Source: Andreprevotia lacus DSM 23236
GTDB lineage: Bacteria; Pseudomonadota; Gammaproteobacteria; Burkholderiales; Chitinibacteraceae
Length of the DNA stretch: 63,326 nt
NCBI RefSeq assembly: GCF_900176275.1
Contig: NZ_FWXD01000012.1
Coordinates: forward strand, 79,018-142,343
Direction of reading: 5' to 3'
Under the pieces are notes generated by a model. The model saw nothing but the letters and a program-made list of their open reading frames with translations. It did not search any database and was not told where the DNA came from. Position numbers and translations under genes: made by a program. How positions within the stretch are numbered: the first letter of the stretch is position 1; every line of letters begins with the position of its first letter. Below, one piece after another: positions 1 through 8,554 of the stretch.

Positions 1-93
1 GCCTTGGCAATAACCGGTTATTGCCTGCGTTGCGTGCCTTGTAGCTGACCTCTTTGCGGCCCAGCGCAAGCGCGAAATAAGTGTTAACAGGCC
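1..93 (+). mobile_element. Partial copy A of a ~264-bp MITE-like element
   Basis: This is the right-hand 93 bases of the element seen complete at 10840-11103, identical to 11011-11103 base for base. It contains the central 20-bp palindrome and ends in the terminal inverted repeat GTTAACAGGCC. It is followed by CTAA at 94-97, whereas copies B and C are flanked by CTAG. The fourth flanking base therefore varies, which suggests these four bases are target sequence rather than element. The left part lies outside the window. Confidence 0.85.
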
Positions 94-137
94 CTAAACC
101 CCGTCATTGAGATCGCACGCCATACGGTGAGCAATAT

Positions 138-178
138 CCAAAGTACTGGGTTGGCCTAAGGCCCGCCCGGTACTTTGG
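138..178. other. Imperfect inverted repeat downstream of the outer-membrane-factor gene
   Basis: CCAAAGTACTGGG at 138-150 pairs with CCCGGTACTTTGG at 166-178. This gives a 13-bp stem with one wobble position around a GC-rich loop that itself contains GGCCTAAGGCC. It sits just past the 3' end of the minus-strand lipoprotein gene and could end its transcript, but no U-tract follows. A decayed transposon end is another possibility. Confidence 0.4.
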
Positions 179-196
179 TCTGCGCGTAGGCTGCGG

Positions 197-1618
197 TCAC
201 TCAAGGCCGCCAGCCAGCGTCTGATCTGTGCCGGTCGTTGATGGCACGGTGCTCAGATCACCACCGATATTGCGATACACCGCCATGCTGTCGTTCAGCT
301 GGCGGTAGCGGTTTTCTGCCCAGGCGCCTTCGGCATTGTGGCGCGCAGATTGTTGGTCCAGCCATTCCTTGAGGCTGCCGCTGCCGGCCTGATAGCGCCG
401 TGCGGCTTCGGTTTCGGCCAGTTGTGCTTGCTGGCGGGCGGTCTGTAGCAACGGTTCGCGCGCCAGATCGTGCTGGCGGGCGGAGAGGGCGATTTCGGTA
501 TCGGCCAGTGCCTGATAGAGCGCGTGGCGGAAGCGCACGGCGGCGATGTCGTAATCGGTCTGGACGGTTTGCAGGGTCAGTTTGTTGCTGCGCGAGTGCA
601 GGAAAGGCAGCGTGACGGTGGCGCCCAAAGTCGCAATCGGGTGGCTGAACACATCCAGCAGCGCGCTGCTGCTGCCGCCCAGTTTGCCGGTCAGCGTAAA
701 GGCGGGGTAGAAACTGAGGCGGGTGGAGTCGACGTGGGCCAGGCTGGCGCGCAGCCGCCATTCGGCCGCTTGCAGGTCGGGCCGGCGCGAGAGCACTTCG
801 GCAGGTATGCCGGCGGGGATATCGGGTGCGTTTTGTTCGGCCAGTGCGCGTGGTGCCGGCAGCGTGCTTTGCGGCGGCTGGTTGGCCAGCAATGCCAGCG
901 TGTATTGCGTGGCGGCACGCTGTTGCTGCCAGCTGCTGAGGTCGGCCTGCCGCTCGGCCAGCGCTTGGGCGGCTTGGGCGGCTTCCAGCCGGCCGGCATC
1001 GCTGTCGGCACGGCCGGGCAGCAGGGTGATGATGCGCTCTGCATCGCGCACGTCCTGTTGCGCATGATCCAGCCGGTGGTCGAGATAGGCGAGCTGCCAA
1101 TACAGCTGTGCCGTGGTGCCGATCAGGCTGAGTGCCACGGCCAATCTGTCTTGCGCGGTGGCGTTGACTTCCCACGCGCTCTCGTCGCGCTGGCTGGCCA
1201 GTTGCCCCCACAGATCAAGCTCGTAGCTGGGGGTGAGCGAGGCATTGTAGTTTTGCGAGCCGGCGCCCAGCGGGTTGAGCGGCTTGCTGATGCTGGCATC
1301 GCCGCTGGCGCCGAAGTTGGGCGCTAGCTCGGCATCGAGCAAGCCGGCTTGCAGCCGGGCGCGGCGCAGATTGAGGGTGGCCACGGCCAGATCGGCGTTG
1401 TTGCGCAGCACGGTGTCGATCAGTGTATCGAGCTGCGGGTCGCCAAACTTCGTCCACCAGCGCGTGCCTTGCAGCTGTTGACGATCCGGGGCCGCGTTCT
1501 GCCATTGCGCAGGCACGGCCACCGCCGGGCGCTGGTAAGGCGTTTGCGAGTCTGTTGCGCACCCGCTGAGCAAGCCCAGACCGAGCACGCAGGGTGCGAG
1601 GATGCGGATCGTGCGCAT
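197..1618 (-). CDS. Outer membrane factor lipoprotein of an RND-type efflux system (OprM/NodT family)
   Basis: This is the outer-membrane channel component of a tripartite efflux pump, anchored by a lipid. The start chosen at 1618 gives a signal peptide with a lipobox ending LSGC and the acylated Cys at residue 20; a possible AGAGG ribosome site lies upstream. The mature protein has the duplicated helical-barrel layout of the family, with two related halves that include motifs such as WWTKFGDPQLD near residue 55 and RRPDLQAAEWRL in the second half. Length (473 residues) is normal for the family. No membrane-fusion or RND gene lies beside it: the next gene is divergent and belongs to phosphonate use. 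It therefore probably serves pumps encoded elsewhere, and the substrate is unknown. Confidence 0.88.
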   Translation of the reverse strand: MRTIRILAPCVLGLGLLSGCATDSQTPYQRPAVAVPAQWQNAAPDRQQLQGTRWWTKFGDPQLDTLIDTVLRNNADLAVATLNLRRARLQAGLLDAELAPNFGASGDASISKPLNPLGAGSQNYNASLTPSYELDLWGQLASQRDESAWEVNATAQDRLAVALSLIGTTAQLYWQLAYLDHRLDHAQQDVRDAERIITLLPGRADSDAGRLEAAQAAQALAERQADLSSWQQQRAATQYTLALLANQPPQSTLPAPRALAEQNAPDIPAGIPAEVLSRRPDLQAAEWRLRASLAHVDSTRLSFYPAFTLTGKLGGSSSALLDVFSHPIATLGATVTLPFLHSRSNKLTLQTVQTDYDIAAVRFRHALYQALADTEIALSARQHDLAREPLLQTARQQAQLAETEAARRYQAGSGSLKEWLDQQSARHNAEGAWAENRYRQLNDSMAVYRNIGGDLSTVPSTTGTDQTLAGGLE

Positions 1619-1788
1619 ACCTTGGCCTCTGCGGAGTGTGCTTAAGCGCGGGTTGCGCCAGCAAAAACCGAATGCCACTGCTATCAGCGTGGCACAGCTG
1701 CAGCCAACTTCAACACCACGCGCCGGCCGTCAGCTTTGTGCCGCCAGGCGTAGCAAACAGGCGCCCGCAATGCGGTTGTGCTTGCTTT

Positions 1789-1883
1789 TTGCACTTGTGA
1801 TCCTGGAGATGGTATAGATGATTGGTGCGATGTATGCGCAAGTCGTCTAGACGTCATGAGCGCGTAACACGGGATGTCTAGAC
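1789..1883 (+). promoter_or_regulatory. Predicted phosphonate-operon promoter with three HutC/PhnF-like operator sites
   Basis: A sigma70-like promoter reads TTGCAC (1789-1794), an 18-bp spacer, then TATAGA (1813-1818). The -10 lies inside TGGTATAGATGA (1810-1821), which resembles the TGGTATAGACCA type of operator bound by HutC-subfamily GntR repressors such as PhnF. Two exact GTCTAGAC palindromes follow at 1845-1852 and 1876-1883. A fourth related site, CGTCTAGATGA, lies at 5392-5402 in front of phnW. The motif sharing within one locus is seen directly. The regulator class is inferred from motif shape, and no GntR gene is in the window. Confidence 0.55.
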
Positions 1884-1907
1884 TGCCGGCATTCCCGTAT
1901 TCGAACC

Positions 1908-2489
1908 ATGAACATGCCCCTCACCTGGCTGCAACTCGAATCGCTGCTGATCGGTAGCGCTGCCTCTCTCTACGGTGGTGAAGCCGTTTCCCAGCTTGAG
2001 CACGCACTGCAAAGCGCGCAGTGCGCCGAGCGCGATGGCGCCGATGCTGCGCTGGTGACGGCTGCGCTGCTGCACGACGTCGGCCATCTGGTCACCGGTC
2101 AGGCCGACGATGAGCTGGCGCGCGGCATTGATGATCGCCACGAGCAGACCGGCGTGGCCGCGCTGAGCAAGCTGTTCGGCAACAACGTGCTGGCGCCGAT
2201 TGCGCTGCATGTGTCGGCCAAACGCTACCTGTGCGCGACCGAGCCGGGCTATGCCAGCAGCCTGTCGCCCGCTTCGCTGCTGTCGCTGCAGTTGCAGGGC
2301 GGAGTGATGAGTGCAGAGGAAACAAGCCGCTTTGCCGCCAACCCGCATGCCGATGCTGCCGTGGCGCTGCGCCGCTGGGATGACGAGGCCAAGGTGGTGG
2401 GCCTGCCCACGCCGTCTTTGTCGCATTACCTCGCGCTGGCCCGCAGCGTATCCATCTGCCCGACCGTTCAAGCGAGTGCTGCTGCATGA
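1908..2489 (+). CDS. phnZ: PhnZ-like HD-domain oxygenase of phosphonate degradation
   Basis: PhnZ-type enzymes use a mixed-valence di-iron HD centre and O2 to cleave 1-hydroxy-2-aminoethylphosphonate to glycine and phosphate. The 193-residue protein carries the pattern in the family order: Y22 and E25 (YGGE), H32, the H56-D57 pair, H60, H78, H101, and D158 in RRWDD. The Tyr/Glu pair separates this oxygenase group from hydrolytic HD phosphohydrolases. It opens the transport and catabolic operon, and its stop overlaps the next start (ATGA). No clear Shine-Dalgarno precedes the ATG at 1908; 1914 is an alternative. The usual partner PhnY (2-oxoglutarate oxygenase) is absent from the window, so the substrate may be imported already hydroxylated. 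A closely related phosphonate-associated HD protein of other specificity cannot be excluded. Confidence 0.75.
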   Translation: MNMPLTWLQLESLLIGSAASLYGGEAVSQLEHALQSAQCAERDGADAALVTAALLHDVGHLVTGQADDELARGIDDRHEQTGVAALSKLFGNNVLAPIALHVSAKRYLCATEPGYASSLSPASLLSLQLQGGVMSAEETSRFAANPHADAAVALRRWDDEAKVVGLPTPSLSHYLALARSVSICPTVQASAAA

Positions 2490-3628
2490 AAGCCGATTTC
2501 CCTGTTTCCACGACCACCGCAACCGAGCTGCTGCGCGTGGATGGCATTGCCAAGCGTTTTGGCGAATTCTCGGCGCTGTCCGGCATCGACCTGACCGTGC
2601 GCAAGGGCGAGTTCCTGTGCCTGCTCGGCCCGTCGGGCTGCGGCAAGACCACCCTGCTGCGCATCATTGCCGGTCTGGAAGTGCCGACTGCCGGCAGCCT
2701 GCAGCTGAACCAGCGCGACGTAACCCGCTTGCCGCCCAGCGAGCGTGATTACGGCATCGTATTTCAGAGCTATGCGCTGTTCCCCAATCTGAATGTGGCC
2801 GACAACATCGCCTATGGCCTGAAGGGCCGCCGCGAGGACAAACTGCGCCGCGTGAATGAGCTGCTGGACCTGATCGGCCTGGCCGGCATCGACGCCAAGT
2901 TCCCGGCGCAGTTGTCGGGTGGCCAGCAACAGCGCGTGGCACTCGCGCGTGCGCTGGCCACCTCGCCCGGCCTGCTGCTGCTGGACGAGCCGCTGTCGGC
3001 GCTCGATGCCCGCGTGCGCGAACACCTGCGCCGCGAGATCAAGGCGCTGCAGCAAAAGCTGGGTGTGACCACCATCATGGTCACCCACGATCAGGAAGAA
3101 GCGCTGACCATGGCCGACCGCATCGTGGTGATGAACCACGGTGTGATCGAGCAGGTGGGCACGCCGGAAGAAATCTATGCGCAGCCGGCCAGCCGCTTTG
3201 TGGCCGATTTCGTTGGTCAGTCCAACTGGATTGATGCGACGTTCTCGGCCGAGGCCGGTGTGCAGGTCAACCAGCTTGGCATTGCGCTGCAAACCCTGCC
3301 GGCGCTGGCGGTGGGGCAGCGCGAGCTGTCCTTGTTCATCCGCCCCGAGGACATCGAGCTGCATGCCCACTGGGAGGGCGGCGCCATGGGCGAGGCCAAT
3401 ACCGCGCTGGGCGATATCGAGAAGATCGAGCTGCTGGGCGGCTTCTACCGCCTGGGTATCAATGTGCCGCTGTGGGGCAATTTGCGCCTGAACGTGGACG
3501 TGAGCCGCAGCACCTATCAGCGCATGCGCCTGTCGCCCGAGCGCCGTGTGCCGCTGACCTTGCCGGCCGACAAACTGCGCGCCTTCTCCAAGGCTGACGC
3601 CGCCTTCGGCGCAAAGGCACTGGCATGA
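2486..3628 (+). CDS. phnT: 2-aminoethylphosphonate ABC transporter, ATP-binding subunit
   Basis: This is the cytoplasmic ATPase that drives phosphonate import. The 380-residue protein has Walker A GPSGCGKTT at 47-55, a Q-loop region (VFQSYALFPNL), the signature LSGGQ at 143-147, Walker B LLLLDEP followed by a D-loop SALDA, and a switch His in VTHDQEEA. A C-terminal TOBE-like regulatory region starts near residue 240. It is of the POTRA/Fbp type usually linked to AEP, putrescine, spermidine or ferric ion. The flanking PhnZ-like, PhnW and PhnX genes point to AEP as substrate. Start and stop both overlap neighbouring genes by 4 bases, so translation is probably coupled. Confidence 0.82.
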   Translation: MKADFPVSTTTATELLRVDGIAKRFGEFSALSGIDLTVRKGEFLCLLGPSGCGKTTLLRIIAGLEVPTAGSLQLNQRDVTRLPPSERDYGIVFQSYALFPNLNVADNIAYGLKGRREDKLRRVNELLDLIGLAGIDAKFPAQLSGGQQQRVALARALATSPGLLLLDEPLSALDARVREHLRREIKALQQKLGVTTIMVTHDQEEALTMADRIVVMNHGVIEQVGTPEEIYAQPASRFVADFVGQSNWIDATFSAEAGVQVNQLGIALQTLPALAVGQRELSLFIRPEDIELHAHWEGGAMGEANTALGDIEKIELLGGFYRLGINVPLWGNLRLNVDVSRSTYQRMRLSPERRVPLTLPADKLRAFSKADAAFGAKALA

Positions 3629-5337
3629 TCGCGGTATTGCAGGCATTGGGCGTGCCGGGCTTTGCTGCAGCACAGCCACCCGTGGAGCGCAGCCAGCGCG
3701 TGGCCGGTGTGCTGGCTTGGGGCGCCGCGCTGCTGCTGCTGGCCTTTCTGGCCTTGCCGCTGGTGGCCATTCTTGGCAAGGCGGTCACCAACCAGCAGGG
3801 TGGTTTCGTCGGCATCGATCAGTTCGTCGAGATCGCTGGCGGTGCGCATTTCTGGCATGCCGTTGCCAACAGCATGGCGGTGTCGGTGACGTCGGCCATC
3901 ATCGTCTTGCCGCTGGCCTATGTGTTTGCCACCGCGCTCACCCGTACCTGCATGCCGCTCAAGCCGCTGTTCCGTGGCCTGGCGCTGATTCCGCTGCTGG
4001 CGCCGTCGCTGTTACCGGGGATTGCGCTGGTTTACCTGTTCGGCAATCAGGGCGTGCTGAAGGGCTGGTTCCCGGATGGCGGCATTTACGGTTTCTGGGG
4101 CATCGTGATTGCCGAGGTGTTCTATACCTTCCCGCATGCGCTGATGATCCTGATCACCGCGTTGTCGGTGGCCGATGCACGACTGTACGAGGCTGCGAGC
4201 GCGCTGGGCGCCGGTCCGGTGCGGCGCCTTTTCACCGTGACCTTGCCGGCCGCGCGCTACGGGCTGATTTCGGCCGCGCTGGTGGTGTTCACCTTGGTGA
4301 TCGTTGATTTCGGTGCGCCCAAAGTAATCGGCGGCCAGTACAACGTGCTGGCGGTCGAGGCCTACAAGCAGGTGATCGGCCAGCAGAACTTCCCCAAGGG
4401 CGCAGTGATTGGCTTGCTGTTGCTGCTGCCCGCGGTGTTCAGCTTCATCGTCGATGCCGTGCTGCAAAAACGCCAGCGCGCGCTGCTGACCGCCCGCGCG
4501 CAGCCCTTGGTGCCGCAACCGCAGCGCTGGGTGGATGGGCTGAGCATGCTGGCCTGCAGCGCCATCTCGGCCGGCCTGCTGCTCATCATAGGCACCGCGA
4601 TTGCCGCCGCCTTCATCAAGCTGTGGCCGTACAATCTGGCCCCGACGCTGGCGCACTTCGATTTCGACAATATGGACGGCGGCGGCTGGCTGGCCTTCCG
4701 CAACAGCCTCAAGTTGGCCGGCATCACCGCGCTGGCGGGCACGGTGCTGGTGTTCACCGGCGCTTATCTGGCTGAGAAAACGCAGGCTGCGCCGCTGGCC
4801 CGCCAGCTGATCCGCCTGTTCGCCATGTTGCCTATGGCCGTGCCGGGGCTGGTGCTGGGGCTGGGCTACATCTTCTTCTTCAACGATCCGCACAACCCGC
4901 TGCATGTCGTTTACGGCACGCTGGCCATCTTGGTGCTGTGTTCGGTGGCGCACTTCTATACCACGGCCCACCTGACTGCGGTGACCGCGCTCAAGCAGCT
5001 GGATGGCGAGTTTGAAGCCGTCGCGGCATCGCTCAAGGTGCCGTTCTGGACCACCGCGTGGCGTGTCACCTTGCCGGTGTGCCTGCCGGCGGTGCTGGAG
5101 GTGGCCCGCTATTTCTTCGTGTCCGCCATGACCACGGTATCGGCAGTGATCTTCCTTTATACGCCCGACACCGTGCTGGCCTCGGTGGCGGTGCTGAATA
5201 TGGATGACGCCGGCGATACCGCCGCTGCGGCCGGCATGGCAGCACTCATTGTCGGTACCTCGGCACTGGTGTGCCTGCTGTTTGGCCTGCTGTCGTGGCT
5301 GTTGCAGCGCCGCACACAAGCGTGGCGGCGTCGCTGA
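3625..5337 (+). CDS. Fused permease of a 2-aminoethylphosphonate ABC transporter
   Basis: This inner-membrane protein of 570 residues joins two permease domains in one chain. Each half has about six hydrophobic helices and one EAA loop that contacts the ATPase. The first loop is EAASALGAGPVRRL near residue 190 and the second is EFEAVAASLKVPF near residue 460. Such fused permeases (PhnU2-like) are known from AEP transporters and Fbp-like iron transporters. The start at 3625 overlaps the ATPase stop as ATGA, and a strong terminator follows at 5356-5378. No periplasmic binding protein gene accompanies the transporter, which is unusual because the ATPase and permease need one. Confidence 0.8.
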   Translation: MIAVLQALGVPGFAAAQPPVERSQRVAGVLAWGAALLLLAFLALPLVAILGKAVTNQQGGFVGIDQFVEIAGGAHFWHAVANSMAVSVTSAIIVLPLAYVFATALTRTCMPLKPLFRGLALIPLLAPSLLPGIALVYLFGNQGVLKGWFPDGGIYGFWGIVIAEVFYTFPHALMILITALSVADARLYEAASALGAGPVRRLFTVTLPAARYGLISAALVVFTLVIVDFGAPKVIGGQYNVLAVEAYKQVIGQQNFPKGAVIGLLLLLPAVFSFIVDAVLQKRQRALLTARAQPLVPQPQRWVDGLSMLACSAISAGLLLIIGTAIAAAFIKLWPYNLAPTLAHFDFDNMDGGGWLAFRNSLKLAGITALAGTVLVFTGAYLAEKTQAAPLARQLIRLFAMLPMAVPGLVLGLGYIFFFNDPHNPLHVVYGTLAILVLCSVAHFYTTAHLTAVTALKQLDGEFEAVAASLKVPFWTTAWRVTLPVCLPAVLEVARYFFVSAMTTVSAVIFLYTPDTVLASVAVLNMDDAGDTAAAAGMAALIVGTSALVCLLFGLLSWLLQRRTQAWRRR

Positions 5338-5355
5338 ATTGAACCACTTCCTCGG

Positions 5356-5378
5356 CCGGGGTTCGCCCCGGTTTTTTT
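5356..5378 (+). terminator. Rho-independent terminator after the phosphonate transport genes
   Basis: The stem CCGGGG (5356-5361), loop TTCG, and stem CCCCGG (5366-5371) are followed by seven T. It separates the transport genes from phnW, which then has its own operator-like site at 5392-5402. Confidence 0.9.
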
Positions 5379-5391
5379 GAAAGCAAAAATT

Positions 5392-5402
5392 CGTCTAGAT
5401 GA
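5392..5402 (+). promoter_or_regulatory. Operator-like site CGTCTAGATGA before phnW
   Basis: This site shares GTCTAGA with the two palindromes upstream of the phnZ-like gene and TAGATGATTGG with the -10 region there (1815-1825). It lies between the terminator at 5356-5378 and the phnW ribosome site AAGGAG (5421-5426). It suggests phnW-phnX-oxidoreductase is a second transcript under the same regulator. I saw no convincing -35/-10 pair here. Confidence 0.5.
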
Positions 5403-5431
5403 TTGGGCGACCAAGCCCGAAAGGAGTAACC

Positions 5432-6532
5432 ATGCGTGAACCCATCCTGTTGACCCCTGGCCCGTTGACCACCAGCCTGCGCACCAAGACCGCCATGCTG
5501 ACTGACTGGGGTTCGTGGGATGCGCGCTTCAACGTGCTGACTGCATCGGTCTGCGCCGATCTGCTCGCCATTGCCCATGCCGAGGCCGAACACGTTTGCG
5601 TACCGCTACAGGGCTCGGGCACCTTCGCGGTCGAGGCCGCCATCGGCAATCTGGTGCCGCGTGACGGCAAGCTGCTGGTGCTGGTGAACGGTGCCTATGG
5701 CAAGCGCATGGCCAGGCTGACCGAGGTGATCGGCCGCCAGGTCGCCGTGTATGAAACCGCTGATGACGTACCCGCGCAGCCGGCCGAAGTGGCTGCGCGC
5801 CTGGCGGCCGACCCGGCCATTACCCACGTGGGCGTGATTCATTGCGAAACCAGCACCGGCATCCTCAACCCGCTGGCCGAGATCGCGCAGGTGGTGGCCG
5901 CTGCCGGCCGCAAGTTGATCATCGATGCGATGAGCGCCTTCGGCGCGCTGGATGTTGATGCCCGCACCCTGCCGTTCGATGCGCTGATCGCCTCCAGCAA
6001 CAAGTGTCTGGAAGGTGTGCCGGGCATGGGCTTTGTCATCGTGCGCCGGAGCGCGCTGCTGCAAAGTGCCGGCAACAGCCACTCGCTGTCGATGGATCTG
6101 CACGACCAGTATCAATACATGCAGAAAACCGGCCAGTGGCGCTTTACCCCGCCCACCCATGTGGTGGCCGCGTTCCGCGAGGCCATTGACCAGTATCTGG
6201 AAGAGGGCGGCCAGCCGGCACGGCTGGCGCGCTACAGCGCCAACTGCCAGGCGCTGATCGCCGGCATGCAGGCACTGGGGCTGAAGCTGTTCCTGCAGCC
6301 AGAGCTGCAGGCGCCGATCATCGTCACCTTTCATGCACCGGCGCACCCGGCTTATGAATTCAAGCGTTTTTATGAAGCAGTGCGCGCGCGCGGCTTCGTG
6401 CTTTACCCCGGCAAACTGACCGAGGTCGAGACCTTCCGCGTCGGCTGCATCGGCGCCATCGATGCTGCCGAAATCAAGCAAGCCGTCGCCGCCGTGGCCG
6501 ACGCACTGAACGAACTGGGCTGGGCCCGCTGA
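5432..6532 (+). CDS. phnW: 2-aminoethylphosphonate:pyruvate aminotransferase
   Basis: PhnW moves the amino group of 2-aminoethylphosphonate to pyruvate, giving phosphonoacetaldehyde and alanine in the cytoplasm. The start at 5432 follows a good AAGGAG with 5-bp spacing and gives the family N-terminus [15 protein letters not shown]. The PLP-binding lysine is K191 in [11 protein letters not shown]. Other family blocks present are TDWGSWD near residue 25, [10 protein letters not shown] near 57 and [12 protein letters not shown] near 137. Its length of 366 residues is typical. phnX follows after 21 bases, making the classic two-step AEP route. Confidence 0.96.
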   Translation: MREPILLTPGPLTTSLRTKTAMLTDWGSWDARFNVLTASVCADLLAIAHAEAEHVCVPLQGSGTFAVEAAIGNLVPRDGKLLVLVNGAYGKRMARLTEVIGRQVAVYETADDVPAQPAEVAARLAADPAITHVGVIHCETSTGILNPLAEIAQVVAAAGRKLIIDAMSAFGALDVDARTLPFDALIASSNKCLEGVPGMGFVIVRRSALLQSAGNSHSLSMDLHDQYQYMQKTGQWRFTPPTHVVAAFREAIDQYLEEGGQPARLARYSANCQALIAGMQALGLKLFLQPELQAPIIVTFHAPAHPAYEFKRFYEAVRARGFVLYPGKLTEVETFRVGCIGAIDAAEIKQAVAAVADALNELGWAR

Positions 6533-6553
6533 ACCGACACCGAGGAGACCGTC

Positions 6554-7387
6554 ATGAATTATCGCTATTCCCGCAGCTACACCGGCCCCGTGCAGGCCGT
6601 GATCTTCGACTGGGCCGGCACCGTGGTCGATTTCGGCTCGTTTGCGCCTACCCAGGTGTTGATCGATGCGCTGGCCGGCTTCGGCATCGAGATCAGCATG
6701 GCCGAAGCACGCATCCCGATGGGTCTGGCCAAGTGGGACCACATCCGCGCGCTGGGCGATATGCCGCAAGTCGGCGCGCGCTGGCAGGCCAAGTATGGCC
6801 GCGCCATGAGCGACGGCGACGTCGATGCGGTCTACGAGGCCTTCATGCCGCTGCAGATTGCCAAGGTGGGTGAATACTCGCACCTGATCGCCGGCGCGCT
6901 CGACAGTATTGCCGCGTTGCGTACCAAGGGGATCAAGATCGGTTCGTGCACCGGCTACCCCGGTGTGGTGATGCAGGCACTGACGCCGATTGCTGCCGAG
7001 CGTGGTTACAGCCCCGATTGCATTGTCGCTACCGACGACCTGCCGCCGGGTGGCCGCCCCGGCCCTTGGATGGCGCTGGAAAACGTCATCAAGCTGGGCG
7101 TGAGTGACGTGGCTGCCTGCGTGAAGGTGGACGACACCGTACCAGGCATAGACGAAGGCCTGGCCGCCGGCATGTGGACGGTGGGGTTGTCGGCATCGGG
7201 CAATGAAGTGGGCCTGACTGCCGAAGAGTGGGCCGCACTCGGCCCGGCCGAGCAGGCCAGAAAGCGCGCGGTGGCTCAAAAGAAGCTCTATCTGGCCGGC
7301 GCGCATTACGTGGTCGATACCATTGCCGATCTGCTGCCGGTGATTGCCGAAATCGAGGCACGCATCGCACGCGGCGAGCGGCCATGA
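6554..7387 (+). CDS. phnX: Phosphonoacetaldehyde hydrolase (phosphonatase)
   Basis: PhnX cleaves the carbon-phosphorus bond of phosphonoacetaldehyde, yielding acetaldehyde and phosphate. It is a HAD-superfamily enzyme. The nucleophile is D19 in FDWAGT, and K60 in MGLAKWDHI fits the Schiff-base lysine of the cap domain. The downstream motifs SCTGYPG and [10 protein letters not shown] complete the active site. Length is 277 residues, as expected. An AGGAG ribosome site precedes the ATG. Its stop overlaps the next gene's start (ATGA), so the oxidoreductase is probably co-translated. Confidence 0.96.
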   Translation: MNYRYSRSYTGPVQAVIFDWAGTVVDFGSFAPTQVLIDALAGFGIEISMAEARIPMGLAKWDHIRALGDMPQVGARWQAKYGRAMSDGDVDAVYEAFMPLQIAKVGEYSHLIAGALDSIAALRTKGIKIGSCTGYPGVVMQALTPIAAERGYSPDCIVATDDLPPGGRPGPWMALENVIKLGVSDVAACVKVDDTVPGIDEGLAAGMWTVGLSASGNEVGLTAEEWAALGPAEQARKRAVAQKKLYLAGAHYVVDTIADLLPVIAEIEARIARGERP

Positions 7388-8481
7388 GGTATTGCGACGT
7401 TGCCATTGTCGGCGCCGGCATCGTCGGGCTGGCGCATGCGCTGGCTGCCGTGCGGCGCGGCCACAAGGTGGTGGTGTTCGAGCGTGACAGCGCCGCGTTC
7501 GGCGCCTCCATCCGCAACTTTGGCCTGGGGCTGGCCCTGGGCCAGCGCCCCGGCGACATGCGTGAGCTGGCGCTGCGCAGCCGCGACATCTGGCTGGAAG
7601 TGCTGCCTGAGGCAAAGTGCTGGTACAAGACGCAGGGCAGCATCACCGTTGCCCGCAACGCGGCAGAGCTGGCGGTGATCGAGGAATTCCAGTCCGCAAT
7701 GGGAGAGGAGTACCGCACCCGCTTGCTGAGCGCGGTCGAGGTCAGCACGCATGGTGTGACCACACACCAGCGCGGTGGCCTCTATAGCCCGCTGGAGATC
7801 GCGCTGGAATCGCGCCTTGCCATTCCGGCCATCGCGCGCTGGCTGGCCGAGGTGCATGGTGTCGAGTTCGTGTTCGGTACGCAGGTCAATGAGATCAGCC
7901 TCCCCAGTGTGCGCACCAGCCGTGGGCTGTGGCAGGCCGAGCGGGTGTTCGTTTGTGCCGGCCATGATTTCCAGACCTTGTACCCTGAAGCCTTTGACGT
8001 GCCGGGCCTGCAGCGCTGTGCGTTGCAAATGCTGCGCGTGGCCGATCCGGGCCTGCAGCTGGGCCCGGCGCTGATGACCGGGCTGTCCACCCTGCGCTAT
8101 GAGGCCTTCGAAGGTCTGGCATCGGTGGCTGCCCTGCGTGCCGAAGTCAGCGCACAGGATGGCTGGCTGCTGGACGAAGGCATCCACTTGATCGTGCAGC
8201 AGGTCGGCACGAATGGCGAGCTGCTGATTGGTGACTCGCACCGCTATGGTAGCTCGGTGGCGCCTTTCCACAGCGAGCAGGTCGATGCGCGCTTGCTGCA
8301 GCTGGCGCAAGACCTGCTGGACCGGCCGCTGACGGTGCTGGAGCGCTGGCAGGGTGTATATGCCAGCGGGCAGGGCGACTATCTGGTCCGCGAGGTGGCG
8401 CCGGGTGTGACGGCTGTCGCCATTACCGCTGGCGTGGGCATGAGCATCTCGTTTGCACTGGCGGAACGGCAGTTCAGATAA
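7384..8481 (+). CDS. FAD-dependent oxidoreductase of the phosphonate operon
   Basis: This 365-residue flavoprotein resembles glycine/sarcosine-oxidase type (DAO family) enzymes. A dinucleotide-binding motif GAGIVG spans residues 10-15, followed by the acidic end of strand 2 (VVFERD). SIRNFGLG near residue 40 may be the flavin-contact segment. Family members found beside phnW/phnX have been proposed or shown to oxidise AEP or N-methylated AEP to phosphonoacetaldehyde, which PhnX would then cleave. That role fits the ATGA overlap with phnX, but the exact amine substrate cannot be read from sequence. A GC-rich hairpin without U-tract (8489-8507) lies just downstream. Confidence 0.8.
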   Translation: MRYCDVAIVGAGIVGLAHALAAVRRGHKVVVFERDSAAFGASIRNFGLGLALGQRPGDMRELALRSRDIWLEVLPEAKCWYKTQGSITVARNAAELAVIEEFQSAMGEEYRTRLLSAVEVSTHGVTTHQRGGLYSPLEIALESRLAIPAIARWLAEVHGVEFVFGTQVNEISLPSVRTSRGLWQAERVFVCAGHDFQTLYPEAFDVPGLQRCALQMLRVADPGLQLGPALMTGLSTLRYEAFEGLASVAALRAEVSAQDGWLLDEGIHLIVQQVGTNGELLIGDSHRYGSSVAPFHSEQVDARLLQLAQDLLDRPLTVLERWQGVYASGQGDYLVREVAPGVTAVAITAGVGMSISFALAERQFR

Positions 8482-8554
8482 GGTGCATGGCGGCCTGCCG
8501 GGCCGCCGTCGTGCCATGTGCTAAGGTGGGTTTATCGCGTTTCCGGTGCCCGCC

